Origin: Hungatella sp. UBA7603
GTDB lineage: Bacteria > Bacillota > Clostridia > Lachnospirales > Lachnospiraceae
Length of the DNA stretch: 64,000 bases
Direction of reading: 5' to 3'
NCBI GenBank assembly: GCA_002478865.1
Contig: DLJZ01000030.1
Span: forward strand, 1 to 64,000
In this document: piece after piece, positions 30,212 through 38,820 of the stretch
How the letters are laid out: every line of letters starts with the position of its first letter
How positions within the stretch are numbered: the stretch's first letter is position 1
Notes under the pieces: model-generated
Databases searched by the model: none
The model's input: only the letters and a program-made list of their open reading frames with translations
Told to the model about the DNA's origin: nothing
Translations under genes and position numbers: made by a program

Positions 30212-32277
30212 ACGGTAATATTTCCGACTGCCTGAATCTGAATATTATTTGCAATCTCATTAAACGAAAGGACATATACATTGGGATAGAACTGCTCGAT
30301 CAAGCGATAAAAATACAGCCTGACAACCTGGCTTGTTAATACTACAGGCTTCTGATTTAAATCACTGAACTTTTTAATGTGTTCCCCCATTTGTCCAATT
30401 ACCGATTGCATCACATCGGGGCTGAGGGCAAGATATACTCCTTGTTCGCCCTTTGCCATACTGCTGATAATATTTTTCTCCAGATCTGCATCCAGGGTTA
30501 GAACCTTCATCTGTCCTCCGTCACAGAACATTCTTGTAATAGTTCTCTTTAAGGCGATTCTAATATTTTCAGTTATGACATCGATATCCCTGGTAACAGG
30601 AATCGAATCTACGATTGTCTCCAGAATTGTCTCCATATCCTTAATTGGTACGCCCTCTTTTAAAAGATTATTAAGGATCTTTTGAAGATTTCCATATGTG
30701 AATTGGCTGGGGATCAGTTCATCCACCAGTTCTGCAGAATGCTTTTTCACATTCTCAAGCAACTGCATTACCTCCTGCCTTCCAAGCATTTCATAAGCAT
30801 GCTGCTTGATGGTTTCAGACAGATGAGTGAGCATAACAGACAATGGATCAATAACCGTATATCCGTAAATCTCTGCCATCTCTTTATTCTCAGGTCGAAT
30901 CCACTTGCTGGGGATTCCGTAAGCTGGCTCTACCGTTTCAATTCCATCTACCTCTCCAGAAAGCGTCGGAGGCTCCAGGGCCAGATAATAATCCACCAAG
31001 ATCTCTCCCTTAGTAACTTCCTCACCTCTGATTTTAATCACATACTGATTGGTATTTAAGCTGGAACTATCTCTAAGCCTGACCGATGGTATTACAAATC
31101 CCATATCTTGTGCATATTGCCTTCGGAAAATGACGATACGGTTAATCATCTTTCCACCGCTGCTCTCATCAATCAGTGGAATGAGACTGTAACCAAATTC
31201 CATTTCTATCGGTTCAACATTTATTAAAGAATATACATTATTTACATCTCGATAATAAGATTCCTCATCAGAAGGTGCTTGGGATGCCTCTTCCACAGCA
31301 TGTGCTGCTTCTAACATCTCTTCCCTAGCTGCCGACTGTTTTACTTTTCTCTCCAGATGTAAACCGGAAGCAACAAGTGCCACCGCCATAATTGCCAACT
31401 GAATCTTAGGCATACCTGGAACTAGCATAAGCACTATCATAACAGCTCCGGTCATCATAATTGCTTTGGGCTGTGCTAAAAATTGCGCGGATACATCTTC
31501 GTTTAAACTGCCTTCTGATACCGCTCTGGTTACAATCATACCGGTCGCTGTAGCAATTAAAAGAGAAGGAATTTGACTGACCAGTCCATCACCGACTGTA
31601 GCGATGCTGTATACCGTCATAACCTCGGAAAATGGCATAGTGGCCTGAACCATACCTATTACCGCACCACCAATGAAGTTAACCGCTGCGATGATAAGGG
31701 ACATAATGGCGTCTCCCTTAACAAACTTAGTAGCACCATCCATGGCTCCGTAAAAATCGGCTTCCTTCTGTATCTTATATCGTCTCGTCTTTGCTTCCTG
31801 CTCATTGATTAAACCAGAACTTAAATCTGCATCAATGGCCATCTGCTTACCAGGCATGGCATCCAGGGTAAATCTGGCTGCAACTTCTGATACTCGCTCA
31901 GTACCTTTGGTAATAACAAGAAAGTTCATCAAGACAATGATAATGAATATGATAAAACCAACTACAATATTTCCCTGTAAAACGAAATCACCAAATGCTT
32001 TGATTACCTGACCTGAGGCTCCGTGGTTCGACAAAATATTACGGGTGGAAGACACGTTTAAACCCAGACGTAAAAGGGTGGTGACGAGGAGCAGAGAAGG
32101 GAATATGGAAAATTCCAATGGCTCTCTAATGTTCATGCTTATCAGCAAGATAATCATGGACAGGGTTATATTTATGATAATCATTACATCCATAAAGAAG
32201 GGAGGCAATGGAATGATCAACAGAAGTACAATAATAATGACAAATACCACTACGGAATTCTTCAGTAAGTTCTTCAT
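30208..32277 (-). CDS. flhA: Flagellar export gate protein FlhA
   Basis: Polytopic membrane protein of the type III export gate. About eight N-terminal transmembrane helices (1-310) include the conserved FHIPEP-type loop (RFTLDAMPGKQMAIDADL). A cytoplasmic C-terminal domain of about 370 residues docks chaperone-substrate complexes. The 689-residue length is normal. It follows flhB by 40 bases and overlaps fliA by four bases. Confidence 0.97.
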   Translation of the reverse strand: MKNLLKNSVVVFVIIIVLLLIIPLPPFFMDVMIIINITLSMIILLISMNIREPLEFSIFPSLLLVTTLLRLGLNVSSTRNILSNHGASGQVIKAFGDFVLQGNIVVGFIIFIIIVLMNFLVITKGTERVSEVAARFTLDAMPGKQMAIDADLSSGLINEQEAKTRRYKIQKEADFYGAMDGATKFVKGDAIMSLIIAAVNFIGGAVIGMVQATMPFSEVMTVYSIATVGDGLVSQIPSLLIATATGMIVTRAVSEGSLNEDVSAQFLAQPKAIMMTGAVMIVLMLVPGMPKIQLAIMAVALVASGLHLERKVKQSAAREEMLEAAHAVEEASQAPSDEESYYRDVNNVYSLINVEPIEMEFGYSLIPLIDESSGGKMINRIVIFRRQYAQDMGFVIPSVRLRDSSSLNTNQYVIKIRGEEVTKGEILVDYYLALEPPTLSGEVDGIETVEPAYGIPSKWIRPENKEMAEIYGYTVIDPLSVMLTHLSETIKQHAYEMLGRQEVMQLLENVKKHSAELVDELIPSQFTYGNLQKILNNLLKEGVPIKDMETILETIVDSIPVTRDIDVITENIRIALKRTITRMFCDGGQMKVLTLDADLEKNIISSMAKGEQGVYLALSPDVMQSVIGQMGEHIKKFSDLNQKPVVLTSQVVRLYFYRLIEQFYPNVYVLSFNEIANNIQIQAVGNITV

Positions 32278-32317
32278 TCTTTTACACCATTTCTTTCAAG
32301 TATCTCTGCTGCTTTTT

Positions 32318-33379
32318 CTATTCGATGATTTTGTTATTCATACGGTATACATAAACCAGGATCTCTGCAACCATACCATAATACTCCGGAGGAATCTCCG
32401 CCCCAACCTGTGTGCTGGCAAAAATGCCTCTTGCCAAAGGTTTATTTTCTAATACGTATACTCCGTTCTCTTCACCGACTGCCACGATTCTAAGAGCTAG
32501 CTCGTCTTGCCCTTTTGCGACCAGCATAGGAGCACTGTCCTTTTCCAGATCATAGCGCAGGGCTACTGCAAAGTGGGTGGGGTTACGGATAATTACGTCT
32601 GCAGTGGGTACTGCCTGCATCATACGGGATCTGGCTCTTTCTCGTTGTAAGTTCCGAATTCGTCCCTTAATTTCAGGATTTCCCTCTGTCTGCTTAAATT
32701 CTTCTTTTAAATCTTGCTTTGACATCTTAATCTGGCGCTCATAATCCCACCACTGATAAAAATAGTCAAATGCTGCAATTGCTAAAAATACAATGGTAAC
32801 CTTAAAAACCATACTCATTACGGAATTAAGTACAAAAACTGATGAATCTAGGAAATCCATATCAATGGTTCTTGCAACTCCACGTAATTCGCCCATAATA
32901 ATCTGATACAAAATAATAATTAAAATTGTAATTTTAATTATATTTTTTAGTAACTCGATCAGGCTTTTTAGTGAGAACATGTTCTTGATGCCTTTTAAAG
33001 GATTTAGTCTATTAAACTGAGGCACCATATTCTTCTTTGTAAATATAAATTTAGTCTGCAATCCTGTGCCAAAGATAGCCAACAACATGGAAACAACAAC
33101 AATGGGTACCGCCCCTTTTAATACGGCTGTTACCATATCCAGGTATGCCCTTTTCGCATGATCAGACAATGTTTCTGCCATAGGTGCCAGACTGATGTAT
33201 TTAATCATGAAATCCCGCATCGTACGGTACATGAGAGGAAACAGCATCTTTAACATCAAAAACGTTCCAAGTAGAGAACATATCATTACTACATCTTTAC
33301 TGACTGCAACATGTCCCTTTTTCCGTTCGTCCCGCCGCTTTTTCGGGGTGGCTTTTTCGGTCTTTGAACTATCTGCCAT
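32318..33379 (-). CDS. flhB: Flagellar export gate protein FlhB
   Basis: Membrane protein that controls the switch of export specificity from rod/hook to filament substrates. Basic N-terminus (SSKTEKATPKKRRDERKKG), four transmembrane helices, then the autocleavage motif NPTH in IIRNPTHFAVALRYD and the KPLARGIF segment. All are canonical. A separate FlhB-tail-like protein is encoded at 4983-5330. Lies between fliR and flhA. Confidence 0.97.
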   Translation of the reverse strand: MADSSKTEKATPKKRRDERKKGHVAVSKDVVMICSLLGTFLMLKMLFPLMYRTMRDFMIKYISLAPMAETLSDHAKRAYLDMVTAVLKGAVPIVVVSMLLAIFGTGLQTKFIFTKKNMVPQFNRLNPLKGIKNMFSLKSLIELLKNIIKITILIIILYQIIMGELRGVARTIDMDFLDSSVFVLNSVMSMVFKVTIVFLAIAAFDYFYQWWDYERQIKMSKQDLKEEFKQTEGNPEIKGRIRNLQRERARSRMMQAVPTADVIIRNPTHFAVALRYDLEKDSAPMLVAKGQDELALRIVAVGEENGVYVLENKPLARGIFASTQVGAEIPPEYYGMVAEILVYVYRMNNKIIE

Positions 33380-33404
33380 GTTTCGTTTCTCACATCCTTT
33401 GCGC

Positions 33405-34166
33405 TTATAAAAGCTTTATTATATGCTGTACGGTTAAAAGCATCTGATTTATAATATCACTCAAATACTCTGACATAGGGGAAAACAAGAAGATAAGCAT
33501 CAATAAACCAACAATGAGCTTCGCCTGTATATTGACAACAAATATGTTGATCTGCGGTATGATTTTCATTAAGATTCCAACCGCGATTTCTACTAAAAAT
33601 TCTATTGCGACAATTGGGAATGCAAACTTAACAGCCATAACCATACATTGGATAAATACTTCTAACATTGCCCAGGCTACTTGCGGGCCAAAAACCACCT
33701 GTCCGTATGGAACAAATTCAGCCGATGTAATCAAAAGCTTAAAAAGTGCCAGATGACCATCAACTGCGAAAAACAGTAACATGAAATAAGTATGGTATAG
33801 ACTACCGCTTAATGCAATTTGTGCATTGCTTTGAGGGTCAAATATTGTAGCCATAGATAGACCCATCTGATAGTCTATCACGGAGCCTGCAAACGTGATG
33901 ACCAAAAAAAACAAATCAATCACAAACCCAACTGCATATCCCATAGCAAATTCTTTCATGAGAATCACTGCATACTCAATAGAATTGACCGGTTCCGGTA
34001 CTTGTGCAGAAGAAAAGGAGTAAATAAGAAGCGTGAACACCATCACCATTCCAGCCTTCACCTGCACCGGTATATTCTTTCTTCCTAAAATAGGGTTCAG
34101 CAGAATAAATCCTGACATTCTCATAAGAATCAGGGAAAACAGCGTAATCTGTTCTATCTGCGGCAT
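33405..34166 (-). CDS. fliR: Flagellar export gate protein FliR
   Basis: Integral membrane component of the FliPQR export channel. It has six or so hydrophobic segments, an N-terminal LFSLILMRMSGFILLNPILG and the conserved YQMGLSMATIFDP loop. Length 253 is usual. Preceded by AAAGGA and placed directly after fliQ. Confidence 0.95.
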   Translation of the reverse strand: MPQIEQITLFSLILMRMSGFILLNPILGRKNIPVQVKAGMVMVFTLLIYSFSSAQVPEPVNSIEYAVILMKEFAMGYAVGFVIDLFFLVITFAGSVIDYQMGLSMATIFDPQSNAQIALSGSLYHTYFMLLFFAVDGHLALFKLLITSAEFVPYGQVVFGPQVAWAMLEVFIQCMVMAVKFAFPIVAIEFLVEIAVGILMKIIPQINIFVVNIQAKLIVGLLMLIFLFSPMSEYLSDIINQMLLTVQHIIKLL

Positions 34167-34192
34167 TGAATTCTTCCTTTCTTTGCTTTTCC

Positions 34193-34453
34193 CTATCCCA
34201 GCATGGTATTAAAGATTTTTATTGTAAAATCACTAAGCATGTCCATCATATTGCTTCCCATAATTAATAGCATTAGCCCTATGACAAGTAGCTTTGGCAC
34301 AAAAGTTATGGTCTGCTCATGGATCTGGGTTGCTGCCTGTAAGATGGAGATTATAATACCAATTATCATACTTACAACTAATACGGGACCAGCTAGCTTT
34401 ACCGCCGCCCCAAACATCTCATACATCAAACTGCTAAGTGCAACTTCTGTCAT
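34193..34453 (-). CDS. fliQ: Flagellar export gate protein FliQ
   Basis: Small membrane protein with two transmembrane helices flanking a loop with QAATQIHEQTITFVPK, the hallmark of FliQ/SpaQ. 86 residues. It has a strong AGGAGG before the ATG, 15 bases after fliP. Part of the FliP5Q4R1-type export channel. Confidence 0.96.
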   Translation of the reverse strand: MTEVALSSLMYEMFGAAVKLAGPVLVVSMIIGIIISILQAATQIHEQTITFVPKLLVIGLMLLIMGSNMMDMLSDFTIKIFNTMLG

Positions 34454-34467
34454 AATAATACCTCCTG

Positions 34468-35130
34468 TCAGTAATGAAAGCTTTTAACCAGGTTTGTAAA
34501 CAACAGCTCCCATCCATTAATCGTCACAAATAAAAGAAGTTTGAAAGGAAGTGAGATCATTGCCGGAGGTAGCATTACCATACCCATAGACATAAGCGTA
34601 CTGGATACAATAATATCCACTAACATAAACGGCAGGAAAATCATAAATCCTGCAGTAAACGATCTCTTTAGCTCAGAAGTCATAAACGAAGGAATGACTA
34701 CCGTCATTGGAAGATCTTCTAACTTCTCTGGCTTATCTATCTTAGCGAGATCACTAAAGACATTTAGAGTTTCTGTTTCCGTCTGTTTTAGCATAAAACG
34801 TTTCATCGGAACCTCTGCCCGTTTCAGAGCCTCATCTTGTTTAATCTCTTCCTTTATATAAGGCTGATAAGCATTTGTGTTGATATCTTTTATGACTGGA
34901 TCCATGATAAACAAAGTTAAAAACAATGCAATTCCTACCAAAACCATATTAGGTGGCGTTTGTTGGATTCCAAGAGCATTCCTTGTAAAAGACAAGATAA
35001 TGACAATCCTTGTAAAGGATGTCATCATCACTAAAATAGAAGGCATCAACGAGATGATGGTCAGAATGAGAAAAATTTCAAGGGTTGGCATTCTTCCCCC
35101 ATTGATATTAACCAAGGCATCTGTATTCAT
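34468..35130 (-). CDS. fliP: Flagellar export gate protein FliP
   Basis: Polytopic membrane protein of the export channel. Recognised by MTSFTRIVIILSFTRNALG and the downstream LGIQQTPPNMVL, and the C-terminal PFMLVDIIVSSTLMSMGM. It is short (220 residues) because the N-terminal signal and extension present in many FliP proteins are missing. GGGAGGA precedes the ATG. Located between fliO and fliQ. Confidence 0.96.
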   Translation of the reverse strand: MNTDALVNINGGRMPTLEIFLILTIISLMPSILVMMTSFTRIVIILSFTRNALGIQQTPPNMVLVGIALFLTLFIMDPVIKDINTNAYQPYIKEEIKQDEALKRAEVPMKRFMLKQTETETLNVFSDLAKIDKPEKLEDLPMTVVIPSFMTSELKRSFTAGFMIFLPFMLVDIIVSSTLMSMGMVMLPPAMISLPFKLLLFVTINGWELLFTNLVKSFHY

Positions 35131-35141
35131 TCTGTTCCTCC

Positions 35142-35501
35142 CTACTCATCTTTCCTGTGTCTATCTGTATATTTCTTAAGTATTTTTTTAAAATCCAGAT
35201 ACCCCTCAGCGTCCGGAAACGGTGAGGATTCGTACCCTTCTGCATCAATATCATCTTCTGGTATTTCAGCAAGAAGGGTAATCTGAGAAGCCGCGATGCC
35301 GATAAAATAGTAATGACTGCCTAATCGAACAATAGCAACCGCCTTATCTTGACCCAGCGGAAGTCTATCTAGCATCTGCATATGTGTGCCCCCACGCTTT
35401 AACCCGATGCCCTTCCCAAGACTCTTTGTAAATACATAGCTTAAGTACAAAATTAAAATCGTGAGAATCAATACCGATGCCAGACTAATAACACTGTTCA
35501 A
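35142..35501 (-). CDS. fliO: Flagellar biosynthesis protein FliO
   Basis: Small bitopic protein aiding FliP assembly: one N-terminal transmembrane helix (SLASVLILTILILYLSYVFT) followed by a cytoplasmic domain with MQMLDRLPLGQDKAVAIVRLG, the conserved FliO/FliZ core. TTG start at 35501 behind AGAGGA. Context (between fliY and fliP) supports the call. Confidence 0.88.
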   Translation of the reverse strand: MNSVISLASVLILTILILYLSYVFTKSLGKGIGLKRGGTHMQMLDRLPLGQDKAVAIVRLGSHYYFIGIAASQITLLAEIPEDDIDAEGYESSPFPDAEGYLDFKKILKKYTDRHRKDE

Positions 35502-35518
35502 CGACTGCCACTTCCTCT

Positions 35519-36853
35519 CTACTGCATATTTCCTTTTACAATTTCTGTAATTCGGATACCAAAATTATCATCTATAACTACGACATCACCTTTAGCGATA
35601 CAGCGACCATTTACATATAAATCTACCTGATCTCCGGCTAATTTATCAAGAACGACCAGGGAGCCTTTCGTAAACTCAAGAATATCCTTCACAAGTTTTC
35701 TGGTTCTTCCAATTTCTACGGAAACTTCCAGAGGAACTCCCATGATTAACTCTCTGTTTTCTTCCTGCTCTTCGTAATTACCAGCGCTATCTTTTAAATT
35801 CTTCTGAGGAATTGGTTTCACATTGATTGTTTTAGGATCTTGAATCTCCTTTGTTACATTCTGCGCTCCACTCTGAAGTTGTGAAATCATCTGTTGCATC
35901 TGGTTCATCATCTGCTGTTGCATCTGTAACTGGTTCATCAGATTCTGCATGTTTGTTTGATCTGCTCCTGACATCTGCCCTCCTGCTGTAGGTACTGCTG
36001 TTAAAGGCTGTTCCAATTTAGGGGGCTCAGTATTTTGAGTGCCAGCCAGAAGTTTTTCAATTTCTGCCTGAGATAAAACTCCGCCTGACGATTCCTGAAC
36101 CGGCTGCGGTTTTTCCACTGGCTGTGGCTCTACCTTTGGTTCTGGAGTTGTACTGCCTGACAAAAGCTTTTCAATATCCGCCTGAGAGAGAACGCCTCCT
36201 CCGGATCCTGCCGCTGGTTTTTCCAGCTCTTTTACTGGTTCCGGCTGTGATTCCTGACTATCTGGAGTGAAAAATCCACCCACCAATTCCTTCGCGAGGC
36301 TTGGAGGCATCACATTTATAAATTCACTTTCCATCTGATCTGCGATTTTTAATGTAAAGCCGACGACCACCATAACATCATTTTTATCGTAATATTTCTC
36401 CTTGAAATCATTAAGATCCCCAATTTCAAATGAGCTAGGAGTGGAAATATTCACTGCTTTTGATAAAAACTCAGAGAGTGCTGTTGCTGATGCTCCCATC
36501 ATCTGGTTCATGACTTCGCAGATCGCACTGATGTTCAGTTCATTTAATTCAAAATCTTCCTCCGGGGTTGTCATACCCATCATCATATCAACGATAATCT
36601 TTACGTCATGCTTTTTCAATAGCATGATATTACTTCCGCTTAATCCTGCAGTATATGTAATCTCTACGCCTACGGCAGGCTCCAGATTTGAAATCTCAAA
36701 TTCTTCCCTTGATAATACCCTGACCACTGGTGTCGTAATGTCAACTCTGGCATTGAGCATGGTAGATACTGCAGTGGCTGAGGCACCCAGGCTTATGTTA
36801 AGTATTTCGCCTATGGCATCAATCTCAAATGCGCTAAAATTCTTCGAATCCAT
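35519..36853 (-). CDS. fliY: Flagellar switch protein/CheY-P phosphatase FliY
   Basis: Switch protein combining an N-terminal CheC-like phosphatase region with a C-terminal FliN domain. Both phosphatase sites are intact (GEILNISLGASA and CEVMNQMMGASA, each with E..N). A Gln/Met/Pro-rich linker (about 205-345) contains two copies of GGVLSQA(D/E)IEKLL, the FliM-type CheY-binding motif, in addition to any at the N-terminus. The FliN domain includes LEVSVEIGRTRKLVKDIL and VDLYVNGRCIAKGDVVV. At 444 residues it is longer than Bacillus FliY because of the linker. It follows the displaced flgC. Confidence 0.95.
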   Translation of the reverse strand: MDSKNFSAFEIDAIGEILNISLGASATAVSTMLNARVDITTPVVRVLSREEFEISNLEPAVGVEITYTAGLSGSNIMLLKKHDVKIIVDMMMGMTTPEEDFELNELNISAICEVMNQMMGASATALSEFLSKAVNISTPSSFEIGDLNDFKEKYYDKNDVMVVVGFTLKIADQMESEFINVMPPSLAKELVGGFFTPDSQESQPEPVKELEKPAAGSGGGVLSQADIEKLLSGSTTPEPKVEPQPVEKPQPVQESSGGVLSQAEIEKLLAGTQNTEPPKLEQPLTAVPTAGGQMSGADQTNMQNLMNQLQMQQQMMNQMQQMISQLQSGAQNVTKEIQDPKTINVKPIPQKNLKDSAGNYEEQEENRELIMGVPLEVSVEIGRTRKLVKDILEFTKGSLVVLDKLAGDQVDLYVNGRCIAKGDVVVIDDNFGIRITEIVKGNMQ

Positions 36854-36903
36854 ACAACTTTTCTCCCTTTATACTCATTTAGCCCTCTATGCCATATTTT
36901 GCC

Positions 36904-37350
36904 TTATTTCCCGATATCCAACGCCTTGGAGGCCATCATCTTTATGGCATTAAATGCTGTAATATTGGCCTCATAAGATCTAGTCGCAGACATACTGTCC
37001 ACGGTTTCTTTAATCAAATCTACATTGGGCATCTGCACATAGCCGTTTTCATCCGCATCTGGATGCTCCGGGTTATATACTGGCTTTAGAGGACTAGTGT
37101 CTTGCACAACCTGTGAGACTCTGACACCCCCTGTACTCTGTTGCCAGCTTTTACCTGCCGCATTCATAAGTACTTTTCTAAAACTGTTTTCGTTTTTGGC
37201 TTCAAGTACTACCATTTTTCTTCGATAAGGACCGCCAGCTTCTGTTCTAGTCGTATCAATATTCGCAATATTTTCAGATGCGACATCAAGGCGAAGACGC
37301 TGCGCAGTCATTGCTGACGCACTGATGTTCATTGAACTCAAAAATGACAT
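36904..37350 (-). CDS. flgC: Proximal rod protein FlgC, in an unusual position
   Basis: Rod protein joining FlgB and FlgF. The N-terminus shows the rod signature SMNISASAMTAQRLRLDVASENIANIDTT; GGPYRRKMVVLEA and the C-terminal VDSMSATRSYEANITAFNAIK are specific to FlgC. ATG 37350 is used because GAGGAGG is directly upstream. FlgC genes normally lie between flgB and fliE; here flgB and fliE adjoin with only 17 bases between, and flgC sits 13 kb downstream between cheY and fliY. Confidence 0.95.
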   Translation of the reverse strand: MSFLSSMNISASAMTAQRLRLDVASENIANIDTTRTEAGGPYRRKMVVLEAKNENSFRKVLMNAAGKSWQQSTGGVRVSQVVQDTSPLKPVYNPEHPDADENGYVQMPNVDLIKETVDSMSATRSYEANITAFNAIKMMASKALDIGK

Positions 37351-37374
37351 AGGTACCCTCCTCAAATATCAGCT

Positions 37375-37734
37375 TTAGCCGATAATGCCAGTTACTGTCT
37401 TAAGGATACGATCTGGCTTGAAAGGTTTTACAATGAAATCTTTTGCTCCAGATTTAATTGCCTCAATGACCATACTTTCCTGTCCCATAGCGGAACACAT
37501 AACAATAGCCGCATCTGGTGCTTTTGCTCTAATTGCCTTTAGTGCCTCAAGTCCATCCATATTTGGCATGGTGATATCCATAATAACAAGATCAGGATTA
37601 ATCTCTGAAAACATTTGTACTGCCTGAACTCCATCAGAAGCCTCATATAAATCCGTATATCCGTTCTTAGATAACGTGTCCTTAATCATCATTCTCATAA
37701 AAGCTGCATCATCTACTAATAAAATTTTTGCCAT
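37375..37734 (-). CDS. cheY: Chemotaxis response regulator CheY
   Basis: Single receiver domain that carries the phospho-signal from CheA to the switch. Acidic pocket in LLVDDAAFMR, phospho-Asp in LVIMDITMPNMDG, Thr/Ser region VMCSAMGQ and Lys in FIVKPFKPD. 119 residues. The ATG at 37734 has GGAG nine bases upstream. It lies between fliM and flgC rather than next to fliO. Confidence 0.96.
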   Translation of the reverse strand: MAKILLVDDAAFMRMMIKDTLSKNGYTDLYEASDGVQAVQMFSEINPDLVIMDITMPNMDGLEALKAIRAKAPDAAIVMCSAMGQESMVIEAIKSGAKDFIVKPFKPDRILKTVTGIIG

Positions 37735-37782
37735 TTTCAACATCTCCTTTGTTATCCTATGTTACTTTATATAATCCCTGAC

Positions 37783-38802
37783 TCAGTTTTCACCGGTCTG
37801 GTAATTTCCTGTTTCAATCAGATCATCAATCTGTACTGCGACATTCCGCTTATGGACTCCCAACTGGCCTTTAAACCATGGCTGACTTTCTACATAAAGC
37901 TGAATATCTGATTCTTTTGGCGTATTCAGATTAATGACATCGCCCACATGAAGATTATAAATATCATCAAGAGTGATTACTGCATCACCGACTTTTGCCT
38001 GAACCAATAAATCAGAACTCTTAATGGTGCTAAAGATATCATTTCTGTTATCCTGACTCCTAAGCTCATCTCCCAGTGCATTATGTTTTTTCTTTTCCAT
38101 GATTTCGAATATATTCAAAAGCAATGTTCCTGGTATGCAGACATTCAGCCTTCCAGTGCATTCTTTTAAATCCACATCAATCACCACAATAACAATGGTT
38201 TCATCAACACCAATCTCCTGAAACATTCCAGGGTTTTCCTCTAGTCTGTCCAATTTGAAATTAAGGTTGATATAACTGGACCAGGAATCCTTAAGTGCTC
38301 CAATTAAATACTGAATCACCTTTCGGTAGAGGGCCATTTCGATCTCTGTATATGTATAATATTCATCGATATCAGCTTCTTCCCCTACACCTCCAAGCAT
38401 ACGGTCAATAAGGCTTAGCATCAAGCTCATGCTGGCATTGATTAAAAGAGGCGGACTCTGGGAAATATTTGGCACCGTTACATTAACAATGGTAAGTATA
38501 TCATTATCATTTAAAGCATTCGCAAATTCATAATACCGCTGCTCTTCCACCGTAATAACTGACAATTCACTCGATGTGCGGAATAACCCGTTAATCTGAG
38601 AGCCAGCCATTCTGGAATAATTGTCAAAGATACTCTTTAATATTTTCAGTTTGTCTTTTGTAAACTTTTTAGGACTGTAAAAATCATACTTCCTATATTT
38701 TGCGTCATTTGCTTTTTTATCAATCTCATCGATAGGCTCATCGCTTCCCTGAAGGGAATTGAGCAGTGCATCAATTTGACTTTGGGATAATACTTCAGCC
38801 AT
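37783..38802 (-). CDS. fliM: Flagellar motor switch protein FliM
   Basis: C-ring switch protein. The N-terminal CheY-binding motif is AEVLSQSQIDALLNSL. The middle domain is CheC-like without catalytic residues, and the C-terminal domain is FliN-like (VQAKVGDAVITLDDIYNLHVGDVINL). ATG 38802 is used, seven bases behind GGGAG; a GTG at 38811 would shift the start into that site. It begins 18 bases after motB, leaving no room for fliL. Confidence 0.96.
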   Translation of the reverse strand: MAEVLSQSQIDALLNSLQGSDEPIDEIDKKANDAKYRKYDFYSPKKFTKDKLKILKSIFDNYSRMAGSQINGLFRTSSELSVITVEEQRYYEFANALNDNDILTIVNVTVPNISQSPPLLINASMSLMLSLIDRMLGGVGEEADIDEYYTYTEIEMALYRKVIQYLIGALKDSWSSYINLNFKLDRLEENPGMFQEIGVDETIVIVVIDVDLKECTGRLNVCIPGTLLLNIFEIMEKKKHNALGDELRSQDNRNDIFSTIKSSDLLVQAKVGDAVITLDDIYNLHVGDVINLNTPKESDIQLYVESQPWFKGQLGVHKRNVAVQIDDLIETGNYQTGEN

Positions 38803-38820
38803 CTGTTTCACTCCCGCTTT

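Noticed and set aside
36402-36953. 183-codon open frame on the plus strand
   Set aside because: Antisense shadow of fliY and flgC.
37378-37385. GCCGATAA, a perfect sigma-28 -10 octamer on the plus strand
   Set aside because: Sits at the end of cheY on the non-coding strand, has no matching -35 element and points into no gene on that strand.
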